This document shows, piece by piece, positions 34,463 through 43,165 of a stretch of 64,000 nt of DNA. Both the position numbers and the translations under genes were made by a program. The first letter of the stretch is position 1. Every line of letters starts with the position of its first letter. Source of the DNA: Anaeromyxobacter soli (GTDB lineage Bacteria; Myxococcota; Myxococcia; Myxococcales; Anaeromyxobacteraceae); the NCBI RefSeq assembly GCF_022808855.1, contig NZ_JAKZLF010000003.1, positions 1 to 64,000 of the forward strand, in the 5' to 3' direction. The notes below the pieces were generated by a model. That model ran no database searches, had not been told where the DNA came from, and saw only the letters and a program-made list of their open reading frames with translations.

Positions 34463-35983
34463 CTAGCGCCCGCGCCGGGAGCCGCCACCGCGCGGGTCGC
34501 GGCGTCCGGCGCGACCGCGACCGTCTCGCGCGTCTCCGCGCGGCGAACGTCTGTCGGTGCCCTGCGCGCCGCGGTCCCGGCGGCCGGACTGCTCCGGCGG
34601 GTTCGTCCGATCTCGCCGCTCGGGGCGACTCGCCTGCTCTGCCCGGTCGCGGTTGCCGCCACGGTCCGGCCGCTCCGTCCGGTCGCGCTGGCCGCCCCGG
34701 TCCGTCCGCTCCGACCGGTCGCGGTTGCCGCCCCGGTCCGTCCGCTCGCGGCGATCGCCTCGCTCTGCCCGGTCGCGGCTGTCGCCCCGATCCGTCCGCT
34801 CGCGGCGATCGCCTCGCTCCGTCCGGTCGCGGCTGCCGCCCCGGTCCGGCCGCTCCGCCCGATCGCGCTGGCCGCTCCGATCCGTCCGCTCGCGGCGATC
34901 GCCTCGCTCTGCCCGGTCGCGGCTGCCGCCACGATCCTTCCGCTCCATCCGGTCGCGCTCGCCGCCGCGCTCGCGGCGATCGCTCCGCTCCGTCTGCTCC
35001 GCCCGGTCGCGGCCGCTGCCGCGCTCTGGCCGCTCGGACCGCTCCGCTCGCTCGCGACGGTCGCCCTCCGGACGAGCCGAGCGCTCCGGCGTATCCCCCC
35101 GCTCTTCGCCGCTGCGCGAACCCGCCCCGCGCGGCGCGGGGGCCTCGGGCGGTGGCGGCGGCCCGTGGCCGTGCCGGCGCGCCGCGCGCGGGAGGACGCG
35201 GGGCGGCGCCGCCGCGGCCCCGGCCGCAGGAGCGGCGCCGCCGAGACCGATGGAGGTCTTCAGGGCGCGCAGCTCGACCGGCGTGAGCGCCCGGAACTGA
35301 CCGGGCCGGAGCCCCTCGACGGTCACGCCGCCGAACTCGGGCCGGTAGAGCCGCTGGACGAAGAGGCCCACCGCCTCGCACAGCCGCTTCACGAGGTGGA
35401 AGCGCCCCTCCCCTACCACCACGCGGATCCAGACGTTCTTCTCGGCGTGCTCGTGGGGGACCGCCTCGAGGGCGCGGGCGGGCCCGTCCTCGAGGCGCAC
35501 GCCCGCCACCATCCGCTCGAGCGCGCCCGGCGGCGGCTCGCCGCGCACCTTCACGAGGTAGGTCCGGCGGTGGCCGTAGCGCGGGTGCGCGAGCCGGTTG
35601 GCGAGCTCGCCGTCGTCGGTGAAGAGGACCGCCCCCTCCGCGTCGTAGTCGAGCCGCCCGACCGAGAACACGCGCTCCTTCACGCCGCGCAGGTACTCCA
35701 GCGCGGTGGGGCGGCCCTCGGGGTCGGACGCCGTCGTCACGCAGCCGGGCGGCTTGTAGAGCAGGTAGTAGCTCTTCGTGTCGCGGCGCGAGACGAGCTT
35801 CCCGTCGACGGTGACGAGATCGCGCTCCGGGTCGACCCTCGACCCGAGCTGGGTCACCCGCTGCGCGTTCACCTTCACGCGTCCGGCGAGGATGAGCTCC
35901 TCCGCCTTCCGGCGCGAGGCGACTCCCCCCTCCGCGAGGAACTTCTGCAGCCGTACTCCGTCCCCGCCCTGGGCGCCGGTCAC
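34463..35983 (-). CDS. rluB: RluB/RsuA-family pseudouridine synthase with a long charged repeat tail
   Basis: 506 residues, about twice the family length. Residues 1-245 are the enzyme: an S4 RNA-binding domain (VRLQKFLAEGGVASRRKAEE), the catalytic motif GRLDYDAEGAVLFTDDGEL with the conserved Asp, and GRFHLVKRLCEAVGLFVQRL near the end. From about 265 on the chain is Pro-rich and then almost pure Arg/Asp/Glu/Gly, with repeats such as DRAERGDRRERTDRGG. It should isomerise a uridine in 23S rRNA. The GTG start overlaps the scpB stop by four bases. Confidence 0.88.
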   Translation of the reverse strand: MTGAQGGDGVRLQKFLAEGGVASRRKAEELILAGRVKVNAQRVTQLGSRVDPERDLVTVDGKLVSRRDTKSYYLLYKPPGCVTTASDPEGRPTALEYLRGVKERVFSVGRLDYDAEGAVLFTDDGELANRLAHPRYGHRRTYLVKVRGEPPPGALERMVAGVRLEDGPARALEAVPHEHAEKNVWIRVVVGEGRFHLVKRLCEAVGLFVQRLYRPEFGGVTVEGLRPGQFRALTPVELRALKTSIGLGGAAPAAGAAAAPPRVLPRAARRHGHGPPPPPEAPAPRGAGSRSGEERGDTPERSARPEGDRRERAERSERPERGSGRDRAEQTERSDRRERGGERDRMERKDRGGSRDRAERGDRRERTDRSGQRDRAERPDRGGSRDRTERGDRRERTDRGDSRDRAERGDRRERTDRGGNRDRSERTDRGGQRDRTERPDRGGNRDRAEQASRPERRDRTNPPEQSGRRDRGAQGTDRRSPRGDARDGRGRAGRRDPRGGGSRRGR

Positions 35984-37116
35984 CGCTCCGCCTCCGGACC
36001 TTCGTCCTCTTCCTTCTTCTGCTTCTCCTCCAGCGTGGCCTGCACCGCCTGACTCTTCTCGTCGGCCGCCTCGATGGCGCGCTCGAGCTCCTCGAGGGCC
36101 GCGTCGCTCTCCGCGCGCTTCGCCTCGAGCTCCGCGCGGAGCTTCTCGTCCGAGAGGTCGGCCACGATGCCCGAGATGCCGCCGTCCTGCGGCTCGGGCT
36201 GCTTCTCGACGATCTCGCGGTGCTCCTCGGAGAGCTCGTGGAACTCGCGCAGCGTCGGCAGCGAGGCGAGGTCCTTGAGCGCGAAGAACTCGAGGAACTC
36301 CCGCGTCGTGCCGTACAGCATCGGGCGCCCGGGCTCCTCCTTCTTGCCGAGGATCTTGATGAGCTTGCGCTCGAGGAGCGCCTTCACCACGGCCCCGCAG
36401 TCGACGCCGCGGATCTCCTCGATCTCGGGGCGCGTGACCGGCTGGCGGTAGGCGATGATCGCGAGCGTCTCCAGCGCGGCGCGGGTGAGCCGCTGCGGCT
36501 TCACCTTGAGCCAGCGGCGCGCGAAGGCGGCGTTGTCCGGCGAGCTCCGCAGCTGCCAGCCCCCCGCGACCTCGTGCAGCACGATCCCGCAGACGCCCTC
36601 GCGATAGTGGCCGGAGAGCTTGTCGAGGGCCTTCTCGACCCGCTCGACGTCGATGCCGGTCGCCTGGCGCAGCTCCTCCGATGAGAGCGGCCGCTCGGCG
36701 AGGAACAGCAGGGTCTCGAGGATGGTCCGCACGCGATCGGCGCTGAGCCGCTTCGCGGCCGCCGCGAGCTTCTCGAACGGCTCCTCCTTCTCCTCGTCCG
36801 AGCCGGGGGCGTCGATGGCGGCCGACTCGACCTCCTCGAGCTCGGGGTCGCCGGCCTTCGCCTCCTCCGCGGCCTGCATCGCCTGGAGCTCGGCCTCGGA
36901 CAGCCCGCCCGCGCGCGCGCCGGCCCGAGCCGGCGTCTCGGCCGGGGACGCCGGCGGCGCGTCCGGCGTTCCACCGGCTCGCTCCGCCGCAGCCTCACCC
37001 GGCTGCGCCTCCGGCCGGGCTGCGAGCTCCGCCGTCTCCGGGGCCGGCGCGCTCGGCTCCCCCTCCGCGGCGGGCGCCGCGCTCGGGGTCGTCGGGTCGT
37101 CGTGATCCACGGTCAT
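35980..37116 (-). CDS. scpB: Segregation and condensation protein ScpB
   Basis: 378 residues, longer than the usual 180-220. The first about 120 residues are disordered Ala/Pro/Glu sequence; the conserved double winged-helix core spans about 125-300 (TILETLLFLAERPLSSEELR, AALETLAIIAYRQPVTRPEI, LLERKLIKILGKKEEPGRP, LYGTTREFLEFF). The C-terminus is an acidic, helical extension. ScpB dimers with ScpA complete the SMC condensin. Overlaps scpA by four bases and rluB by four bases, a very compact operon. Confidence 0.93.
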   Translation of the reverse strand: MTVDHDDPTTPSAAPAAEGEPSAPAPETAELAARPEAQPGEAAAERAGGTPDAPPASPAETPARAGARAGGLSEAELQAMQAAEEAKAGDPELEEVESAAIDAPGSDEEKEEPFEKLAAAAKRLSADRVRTILETLLFLAERPLSSEELRQATGIDVERVEKALDKLSGHYREGVCGIVLHEVAGGWQLRSSPDNAAFARRWLKVKPQRLTRAALETLAIIAYRQPVTRPEIEEIRGVDCGAVVKALLERKLIKILGKKEEPGRPMLYGTTREFLEFFALKDLASLPTLREFHELSEEHREIVEKQPEPQDGGISGIVADLSDEKLRAELEAKRAESDAALEELERAIEAADEKSQAVQATLEEKQKKEEDEGPEAER

Positions 37117-38015
37117 CGATAGTCCTCTCCGCCGGGCGCGGGAACGTCGTCGCCGAGGGTGTCCTTCGCCTCGACGAGAATCTCCGCGCCGGGGCCCGCC
37201 TCGTCGAGCGGGGGCTGGAAGATCCGGACGAGCTTCAGCTTCGCCATCTCGAGGATCGCGAGGAACGTCGCGATCACGTCGGCGCGCGTGTGCCGCCGCT
37301 CGACCGGGCCGGAGAGGAGCTCCTCGAACGTGGCGCGGCGCTGCAGGCGCAGCACGTCGGCGACGCGCGCGATGGCGTCGGTGATGGTGAGGCGGTCGGT
37401 GACCACCTCGTGCGTGTGCTCGGGGCGCGCGTGCTTGAGCGCGCGATCGAGCGCCTCGATGAGCTTGAAGACGGAGACGTCGGCGAGCCCCTCGGGCCCT
37501 TCGGGCGCCTCGGAGCGCTCGACCCGCACCTTCCGGGCGAACACCGTGCGCTCGAGGATGTCGCGCTCGCCGAGCTCCTCGCCGGCGGCCTTGTACTTCT
37601 GGTACTCGAGCAGCCGGCGCACGAGCTCCGCACGCGGGTCCACCCCGACGTCCTCCGCGCCGGGCGCGTCCTCGGCGACCTCGGTCCTCGGCAGGAGCAG
37701 CTTCGACTTCATCAGCATGAGCTGCGCCGCCATGTGGAGGAACTCGCCGGCGATGTCGATGTCGAGCTCGCGCATCGCCTCGAGCGTGGCGAGGTAGCTC
37801 TCCGTGATCTGCGCGATGGGGATGTCGAAGAGATCGACCTCGTGCTCCTTCACGAGGTGCAGGATCAGGTCGAGGGGGCCCTCGAACGGCGGCTGTCCGG
37901 CGCGGAGCGGGGGGAGCGAGACCCGGAACGCGTCCGCCGCGGCGCGCGCGGAGGCCTCCTCCGTCGCCTGCTGGGCGCCGGCGGTCGCGTCGCTCTCCGG
38001 GTGGTGCCTGGCCAT
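37113..38015 (-). CDS. scpA: Segregation and condensation protein ScpA
   Basis: 300 residues. The kleisin N-terminal motif FEGPLDLILHLVKEHEVDLF and DIPIAQITESYLATLEAMRE are diagnostic, with LHMAAQLMLMKSKLLLP after them; the C-terminal winged helix includes FLAILEMAKLKLVRIFQ. ScpA bridges SMC heads in the condensin complex. ATG 38015; a disordered head of about 40 residues precedes the kleisin domain. Its stop overlaps the scpB start. Confidence 0.94.
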   Translation of the reverse strand: MARHHPESDATAGAQQATEEASARAAADAFRVSLPPLRAGQPPFEGPLDLILHLVKEHEVDLFDIPIAQITESYLATLEAMRELDIDIAGEFLHMAAQLMLMKSKLLLPRTEVAEDAPGAEDVGVDPRAELVRRLLEYQKYKAAGEELGERDILERTVFARKVRVERSEAPEGPEGLADVSVFKLIEALDRALKHARPEHTHEVVTDRLTITDAIARVADVLRLQRRATFEELLSGPVERRHTRADVIATFLAILEMAKLKLVRIFQPPLDEAGPGAEILVEAKDTLGDDVPAPGGEDYR

Positions 38016-38039
38016 CGCGAAGGGACGCCCCCGTGCTCC

Positions 38040-39038
38040 TCAGGCGAGCTTCAGCTTCATCGCCGCGCGGACCTCGTCCATGGAGCGGGCCGCCACGGCG
38101 CGCGCCTTGGAGGTGCCGAGCTGGACGAGCGCGTCGACCTCCCCGGGCCGGGCGAGCAGCGCCTCGCGCCGCTCCCGCATCCGCTCCTGCTCGGGCAGGA
38201 GCTTCTCGAGGAGCTTCTTCTTGCAGTCGACGCAGCCGATCCCCGCGCTGCGGCAGTTCACGTCCACCCAGGAGATGGTCTCCGCGTCGCTCGTCACCTT
38301 GTGCAGGTAGAAGATCCCGCAGACGTCCGGGTTGCCCGGATCCTGGCGGCGCTTGCGCGCCGGATCCGTCACCATCCCCATGATCTTCTTCGTCGTCGAC
38401 TCGGCGCTCTCGCCGAGGTCGATGGTGTTCCCGTAGCTCTTCGACATCTTCCGCCCGTCCGTGCCGAGGATCTTCGGCGCGGCGGTGAGGAGCGGCTGGG
38501 GCTCGGGGAACACCGGCCCGTAGTGGTGATTGAACCGGCGGGCGATCTCGCGCGAGAGCTCGAGGTGCGGGACCTGGTCCACGCCCACCGGCACCCGCGT
38601 CGCCTTGTACAGGATGATGTCGGCGGTCATGAGCACCGGGTAGCCCAGGAAGCCGTAGAGGGCGAGATCGCGATCGGTGATGTTCTCGCGCATCTCCTTG
38701 TACGACGGCGAGCGCTCGAGCCAGCCGAGCGGCGTGATCATGCCGAGCAGCAGGTAGAGCTCGGCGTGCTCCTTCACCTCGCTCTGCACGAAGAGCGTCG
38801 CCTTCTCCGGGTCGACGCCGGCGGCGATGAAGTCGACGAACATCTCCCGCTCGGCGGGCTTGATGATCGCGGTGTCGTGGTAGTTCGTCGTGAGCGCGTG
38901 CCAGTCCGCGCTGAAGAAGAAGCAGGTGTTCTCCTCCTGCAGCCGCACCCAGTTCGCGAGCGCGCCGTGGAGGTGGCCGAGGTGGAGGCGGCCGGTGGGC
39001 CGCATGCCGCTGACGACGATGGGGCGCTGTTCGGACAT
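38040..39038 (-). CDS. trpS: Tryptophanyl-tRNA synthetase
   Basis: 332 residues, typical for bacterial TrpS. The class I signatures are HLGHLHGAL (HIGH equivalent) near residue 19 and GRKMSKSYGNTI (KMSKS). GVDQVPHLELSREIARRFN and PVLMTADIILYKA are TrpS-specific. ATG 39038 gives MSEQRPIVVSGMRPTG, the expected N-terminus; the frame extends further only as a shadow. A CVDCKKKLLEKLLPEQ segment lies in the C-terminal part. It lies 24 bases upstream of scpA. Confidence 0.95.
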   Translation of the reverse strand: MSEQRPIVVSGMRPTGRLHLGHLHGALANWVRLQEENTCFFFSADWHALTTNYHDTAIIKPAEREMFVDFIAAGVDPEKATLFVQSEVKEHAELYLLLGMITPLGWLERSPSYKEMRENITDRDLALYGFLGYPVLMTADIILYKATRVPVGVDQVPHLELSREIARRFNHHYGPVFPEPQPLLTAAPKILGTDGRKMSKSYGNTIDLGESAESTTKKIMGMVTDPARKRRQDPGNPDVCGIFYLHKVTSDAETISWVDVNCRSAGIGCVDCKKKLLEKLLPEQERMRERREALLARPGEVDALVQLGTSKARAVAARSMDEVRAAMKLKLA

Positions 39039-39043
39039 CGGAC

Positions 39044-39730
39044 CTAGGTGGCGATCGAGAGGGTCAGCTGCTGGAGGAGCCCGAAGACGAACACGACGGG
39101 CGGGTAGATGAGCCCGCGTCCGAAGACGATGAGGCCGAGGAGGATGAACGGCGAGAACCGCGCGAACTGCTCCCAGGCCGGCCGGAAGCGGTACGGCATG
39201 AGGTTCTCGGCGACGTGGCTGCCGTCGAGGGGCGGCACGGGCAGGAGGTTGAAGATGGCGAGCCCGGCGTTCACGATCATGAGCCGCTGCAGGAGCTCGA
39301 GCGCGCCGCCGCCGGGCCGGACCGTCTCCGGGGAGAACCGGAAGACGAGGCCGAGCGTGATGGCGGCCAGGGTCCCGAGGAGCAGGTTCGAGAGCGGCCC
39401 CGCCGCGCTCACGATGATGTCCCCGGTCGACTGCCGGACGCTCTTGCGGAACCGCGCCGGGTTCACCGGCACGGGCTTCGCCCAGCCGATGGGCGCGCCG
39501 AGGAGCGGCAGGAGCAGCGTCCCGATGGGATCGATGTGCGGCACCGGGTTCAGGGTGAGTCGGCCGAGGCGTGCCGCCGTGTCGTCCCCGAGCCGCCAGG
39601 CGGACCACGCATGGAAGAACTCGTGGAACGTCAGGGAGAGCAGGAGCACGATGAGGTTCAGCACCCGCTCGAGGATGAGGGCGTTGTCCAACCTAAAGCC
39701 TCGCAGGGAAAGGGGGTTCTTTAGCAGCAC
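39044..39730 (-). CDS. Site-2-protease-like (M50) membrane metalloprotease
   Basis: 228 residues from GTG 39730; TTG 39690 is a plausible alternative with GCGAGG seven bases upstream. Zinc-site motif HEFFH in the first transmembrane helix and NLLPVPPLDGSH (NxxPxPxLDG) supply the three metal ligands. Four to five membrane helices. The short M50B form without PDZ domain cleaves membrane-embedded substrates; its target is unknown. Stop lies five bases before trpS. Confidence 0.87.
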   Translation of the reverse strand: MLLKNPLSLRGFRLDNALILERVLNLIVLLLSLTFHEFFHAWSAWRLGDDTAARLGRLTLNPVPHIDPIGTLLLPLLGAPIGWAKPVPVNPARFRKSVRQSTGDIIVSAAGPLSNLLLGTLAAITLGLVFRFSPETVRPGGGALELLQRLMIVNAGLAIFNLLPVPPLDGSHVAENLMPYRFRPAWEQFARFSPFILLGLIVFGRGLIYPPVVFVFGLLQQLTLSIAT

Positions 39731-39805
39731 GAGGGGGGCCGGTCAACGCGGACGACGGCCGCTCGCCCCCTCGGAGCCGGGGCGCGCGCGGGCGGCGCGG
39801 CCGCC

Positions 39806-40702
39806 TCAGGCCCGCGGGTGGAAGCGGTCGTACAGCCGCTTCACGTGGCTGCGATCCACGTGCGTGTAGATCTGCGTCGTGGAGACGTCCGCGTGGCCGA
39901 GCATCGCCTGAACCGCGCGCAGGTCCGCCCCGCCCTCGAGGAGGTGGGTCGCGAACGAGTGCCGGAGCTTGTGGGGCGAGACGCGGCGCCGGATGCCCGC
40001 GGCGCGGGCGTAGCGCCCGAGCAGCTTGGCGAAGCCCTGTCGCGTCATCCGGCCTCCCCGCGGCGTGACGAAGAGGTCCTTGGAGCGGCGCCCGCGCAGG
40101 AGCCGCTCGCGGGAGACCGCGAGGTACGCCTTCACCGCGTCCGCCGCCGGCGCGCCGACGGGCACGATCCGCTCCTTGTTCCCCTTCCCCCGCGCGACGA
40201 GCACCCGGGTCTCGAGGTTCACGTCGTTCACGCCGAGCGACACGAGCTCGGAGACGCGCAGGCCGGTCGCGTAGAGGAGCTCGAGCATGGCCCGGTCGCG
40301 CAGGCCCGCCGCGCCGCGAGGATCGGGCGCCGCGAGGAGCCGCGCGATCTCCTCGTGCGAGAGGAGCTCCGGCAGGCGCCGGCCCGGCGCCGGGGAGTCG
40401 ATCTCGTCCGCGGCGTCGAGCGGGGTCAGCCGCTCCGCGAAGAGCAGCCCGTGGAGCGAGCGGATCGCCGAGAGCGCCCGCGCCTGCGAGCGCGCCGAGA
40501 GCCCGCGGCGGACCAGCTCGCCGAGGTGGGCCTGGATCTCGGCCCGGCCGACCCGCTCCCAGGCGGTGACGCCGAGCGCGTCGAGGTGCTCGACGTAGCG
40601 TCGGAGGTCGCGCAGATACGCCTCCACGCTGTTCTCGGCGAGGCCCTTCTCGACGCGGACGTGCGCGATGAACAGGTCGAGCGCGGGCTCGAGCGGGGAC
40701 AT
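39806..40702 (-). CDS. xerD: Tyrosine recombinase XerD
   Basis: 298 residues, exact XerC/D length. N-terminal SAM-like core-binding domain (LDLFIAHVRVEKGLAENSVE, AYLRDLRRYVEHL); catalytic residues all present: Arg in ATGLRVSEL, Lys in GKGNKER, HKLRHSF (His and Arg), LGHADVS (His) and the nucleophile in STTQIYTHVD. It resolves chromosome dimers at dif with its partner. XerD rather than XerC is favoured by the overall pattern but not certain. It is a housekeeping recombinase, with no sign of an integrated element around it. Confidence 0.9.
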   Translation of the reverse strand: MSPLEPALDLFIAHVRVEKGLAENSVEAYLRDLRRYVEHLDALGVTAWERVGRAEIQAHLGELVRRGLSARSQARALSAIRSLHGLLFAERLTPLDAADEIDSPAPGRRLPELLSHEEIARLLAAPDPRGAAGLRDRAMLELLYATGLRVSELVSLGVNDVNLETRVLVARGKGNKERIVPVGAPAADAVKAYLAVSRERLLRGRRSKDLFVTPRGGRMTRQGFAKLLGRYARAAGIRRRVSPHKLRHSFATHLLEGGADLRAVQAMLGHADVSTTQIYTHVDRSHVKRLYDRFHPRA

Positions 40703-40810
40703 GGCGCGACGATAGCGCGGGGCGACCGCGGGTCCAGTTCGCGTCCCTCGACCTCGCGCTGCCGCCGGCGCGGCGGCGCCGCGGTGGGACGAGCGGCCGA
40801 CGCACCCGCC

Positions 40811-41434
40811 TCAGGCGAGCAGGTCCGAGACGTCGCCCTTGCCGACGCGGAGCACCCGCGGCTCGGCGCCGGAGAGCTCGATGACCGAGGACGGCTCGTT
40901 CGGCTTGTAGCCGCCGTCGAGCACGAGCTCGAGGCCGTGCCCGAGCTTCTCCTTGATGTCGTGCGCGTCGATGAGCACCTCGCCGTCCGGGGTCGCGGCC
41001 GAGGTGGAGATGAGCGGGTGGCCGAGGCGCCGGACGATCTCGAGCGCGATGGGGCTGTCGGGGATCCGGATGCCGACGGTCTTCTGGCGGCGCAGGACGA
41101 GGTCGGGCACGAGCCGCGTCGCCGGGAGGATGAACGTGTACGGCCCGGGCACCTTGCGGCGCAGCACGCGGTAGGCGGCGTTGTCGACGATCGCGTAGCG
41201 CGCGATCTCGGCGAGGTCCTGGCAGATGAAGGACAGCTCGTGCGAGCGGGGCAGCTGCTTCAGCTGGTAGATCCGCTCGATGGCGCGCTTGTCGAAGAGA
41301 TCGCAGCCCAGCCCGTAATAGGTGTCGGTCGGGAAGGCGAGCAGCCCGCCGGACGAGAGCACCGAGACCGCCCGCTCGACCACGCGGGGCTGGGGGTGCA
41401 GCGGATCGATCTCGACGATGGGGGCGACCGGCAT
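40811..41434 (-). CDS. YrdC/Sua5-family threonylcarbamoyl-AMP synthase
   Basis: 207 residues, YrdC/YciO size. GGLLAFPTDTYYGLGCDLFD and YQLKQLPRSHELSFICQDL are the core substrate-binding motifs, followed by KVPGPYTFILPAT and VGIRIPDSPIALEIVRRLGH. The first step of t6A tRNA modification makes threonylcarbamoyl-AMP; YciO paralogues look similar, so assignment to TsaC function is probable rather than certain. AAGGAGG precedes ATG 41434. Confidence 0.88.
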   Translation of the reverse strand: MPVAPIVEIDPLHPQPRVVERAVSVLSSGGLLAFPTDTYYGLGCDLFDKRAIERIYQLKQLPRSHELSFICQDLAEIARYAIVDNAAYRVLRRKVPGPYTFILPATRLVPDLVLRRQKTVGIRIPDSPIALEIVRRLGHPLISTSAATPDGEVLIDAHDIKEKLGHGLELVLDGGYKPNEPSSVIELSGAEPRVLRVGKGDVSDLLA

Positions 41435-41528
41435 GGGCGCCTCCTTTTCTAGCAGCTTTCCGCAGTCGGTGGGAGGTTCGGGACGCCCCACCTTTCCAGC
41501 GTCCCGTGCGTGGCCGCGCACTGTCAGC

Positions 41529-41565
41529 AAAAACGAGCACGCCCGCCCGGGATCCCCGGACGGGC
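41529..41565 (-). terminator. Terminator of the RimK-KGG operon
   Basis: On the minus strand, an 11-bp stem with one mismatch (arms at 41555-41565 and 41541-41551, loop of three) is followed seven bases later by TTTTT (41529-41533). It lies 40 bases past the last KGG gene stop. Confidence 0.5.
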
Positions 41566-41605
41566 GCCTCGCGGCGTCGCCGCCGCGCTCGACTCCTAGC
41601 CGACC

Positions 41606-41800
41606 TCAGCCGCGGGACTTCCCGCGCTCGATGAGCTCGCGGACCTTCTGCCCGCCCTTTCGGCCGATCTCCTCGTAGAACGAGTGACCGCGCTCGTCCC
41701 GGACGGCGATGCCGCCCTTCCGTCCCGCCTCCGACACCGTCATCCCGCGGCGACCCTCTTCCGGCTCGCCGCGACGCGCGCCCTTCTCTTCGTCCGCCAT
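41606..41800 (-). CDS. KGG-motif stress protein (short)
   Basis: 64 residues, highly charged. Two KGG repeats: SEAGRKGGIAVRDERG and FYEEIGRKGGQKVRELIERG. These small hydrophilic repeats, with a GRKGG core, define the stress-induced KGG family (related to plant Em-like hydrophilins); they accumulate under desiccation or starvation. GAGGGGGG precedes its ATG. It lies 32 bases downstream of the longer KGG gene and shares its repeat. Confidence 0.88.
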   Translation of the reverse strand: MADEEKGARRGEPEEGRRGMTVSEAGRKGGIAVRDERGHSFYEEIGRKGGQKVRELIERGKSRG

Positions 41801-41832
41801 CGTACCCCCCTCAAGAGCACCTCATCGGTGCG

Positions 41833-42225
41833 TCAACGCTCGCCGCCCGTGTGACCGGCGCCGGCGTCCTCCTCCGCCCCAGCCTTCCCCTTCTCGATGA
41901 GCTCGCGGACCTTGTGGCCACCCTTCCGGCCGATCTCCTCGTAGAACGGCGTCCCCCGCTCGGCCTTGATCGTCTCGCCGCCCTTCTTCCCGATCTCCTC
42001 GTAGAAGCGGGGCCCGCGCTCGGCCTTGACGGTGTCGCCACCCTTCTTGCCGATCTCCTCGTAGAACTTGCGACCGCGCTCGGCCTTCACGGTCTCGCCG
42101 CCCTTCTTCCCGATCTCCTCGTAGAACTTGCGGCCGCGTGTCTCGCGGACGCGCACGCCGCCCTTGCGACCGGCCTCCGAGACCGTCATCGCTCCCTTGC
42201 TGCCGCCCTTCTTCTCCTCAGCCAT
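41833..42225 (-). CDS. KGG-motif stress protein (five repeats)
   Basis: 130 residues with five KGG repeats of exactly 20 residues (GRKFYEEIGKKGGETVKAER type), so the DNA is a 60-base tandem repeat at about 41881-42180. Sequence is very hydrophilic, Lys/Glu/Gly-rich, without a fold signature. ATG 42225 overlaps the RimK-like ligase stop by eight bases; the frame extends nine codons upstream. Copy number of such repeats may vary between strains. Confidence 0.87.
   Translation of the reverse strand: MAEEKKGGSKGAMTVSEAGRKGGVRVRETRGRKFYEEIGKKGGETVKAERGRKFYEEIGKKGGDTVKAERGPRFYEEIGKKGGETIKAERGTPFYEEIGRKGGHKVRELIEKGKAGAEEDAGAGHTGGER
41881..42180 (-). repeat. Five tandem 60-base units encoding KGG repeats
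   Basis: Five consecutive 60-base units align position by position; the three central ones (41941-42120) are most alike, sharing for example CCCTTCTTCCCGATCTCCTC or one-base variants. The outer units are diverged. They lie entirely inside the KGG gene and preserve its frame. Confidence 0.85.
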
Positions 42226-43165
42226 TTGTCGCCCCCATCCAGTCAGGAACAATGTGGTCGCTGGCCACGCGCCGGCGCAGCGCCCGACCGAGCACGTGCT
42301 CGGCGATGGCCTCCGCCATGTCGAGGCCCGTGGCCTCGAGGATCCCCTGCCAGCTGGGGTTCCCGTTCACCTCGATGACGGTGGGCCCTTCGGGTCCCAC
42401 CACGACGTCGACGCCCGCGTAGTCGAGCCCGATGGCCGACGCCGCAGCCTCGGCCACCGCGGCGAGCGCGGACCCGAGCGGCACCGCCTCGGCCCGTCCC
42501 CCGGTGGCCACGTTCGTTCGCCAGTCCCCGGGTGGCGCGTGCCGCTCGATCGCGGCGCGTGCGCGCCCCCCGACCACGAACACCCGGACGTCGCGTCCGG
42601 GATGAGGAACGTAGCTCTGGAGGTAGACCGCGCCCTCGCGCGCGAGCCGGTCGCGGAGCACCGCCCTCCCGGCGGCGTCCGCGCGAACCCGCTCGACCCC
42701 GTCCCCGAGCGAGCCTGCGATGGGCTTCACCACGGCCTCGCCGAGCGCCGCGAGCGCGCCCTCCGCGCCGCGCGCGGTCTGCGCGACCGCGGCGCGGGGC
42801 GTTCGCACCCCGGCGCGCGCGAGGAGCCACGACGTCCTGAACTTGTCCTGCGCGGCGAGGAGCGGGTCGATGCGGTTCACGACCACGGCGCCGCTGTCCT
42901 CGAGCGCGCGGTAGATCTCGAACTGCACGTCGGCGTCCCCGGCGCGGCCCATCCCCCGCGCGAGCACGAAGGCATCGAAGGCCTCGGCCTCACGCCCCTC
43001 CGCAGTCACCGTCACGCCGCCGTCCCTGTCCACGATCGCCGCGAGCTCCGCTGGATCGATCACCGCCGCCTCGCCGTGGCGAGCGCAGGCGCTGACGAGC
43101 CGCTTGCTGTGCCAATCGTCCTCGGGCCAGGCGGTCACGATCCCGATTCGGATGACATCGTTCAT
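42218..43165 (-). CDS. RimK-like ATP-grasp amino-acid ligase
   Basis: 315 residues. ATP-grasp motifs: VVKPIAGSLGDGVERV (phosphate-binding loop), VYLQSYVPHPGRDVRVFVVG, and VIEVNGNPSWQGI with metal-binding Glu and Asn. RimK-family enzymes add glutamate (or other amino acids) to the end of a protein such as ribosomal protein S6 or to a cofactor. The overlap with the first KGG gene (eight bases) makes a three-gene unit of a ligase and two stress proteins. Its substrate is unknown. Confidence 0.87.
   Translation of the reverse strand: MNDVIRIGIVTAWPEDDWHSKRLVSACARHGEAAVIDPAELAAIVDRDGGVTVTAEGREAEAFDAFVLARGMGRAGDADVQFEIYRALEDSGAVVVNRIDPLLAAQDKFRTSWLLARAGVRTPRAAVAQTARGAEGALAALGEAVVKPIAGSLGDGVERVRADAAGRAVLRDRLAREGAVYLQSYVPHPGRDVRVFVVGGRARAAIERHAPPGDWRTNVATGGRAEAVPLGSALAAVAEAAASAIGLDYAGVDVVVGPEGPTVIEVNGNPSWQGILEATGLDMAEAIAEHVLGRALRRRVASDHIVPDWMGATNG

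Noticed and set aside
34557-35300. Plus-strand Arg/Ser repeat ORF
   Set aside because: It is the reverse translation of the charged tail of the pseudouridine synthase.
39806-40702. Integrase of a mobile element
   Set aside because: Length and motifs are those of the housekeeping XerD, and no attachment repeats or cargo genes flank it.
41881-42180. CRISPR-like or VNTR array
   Set aside because: The 60-base units are contiguous, without unique spacers, and encode the KGG protein repeats in frame.
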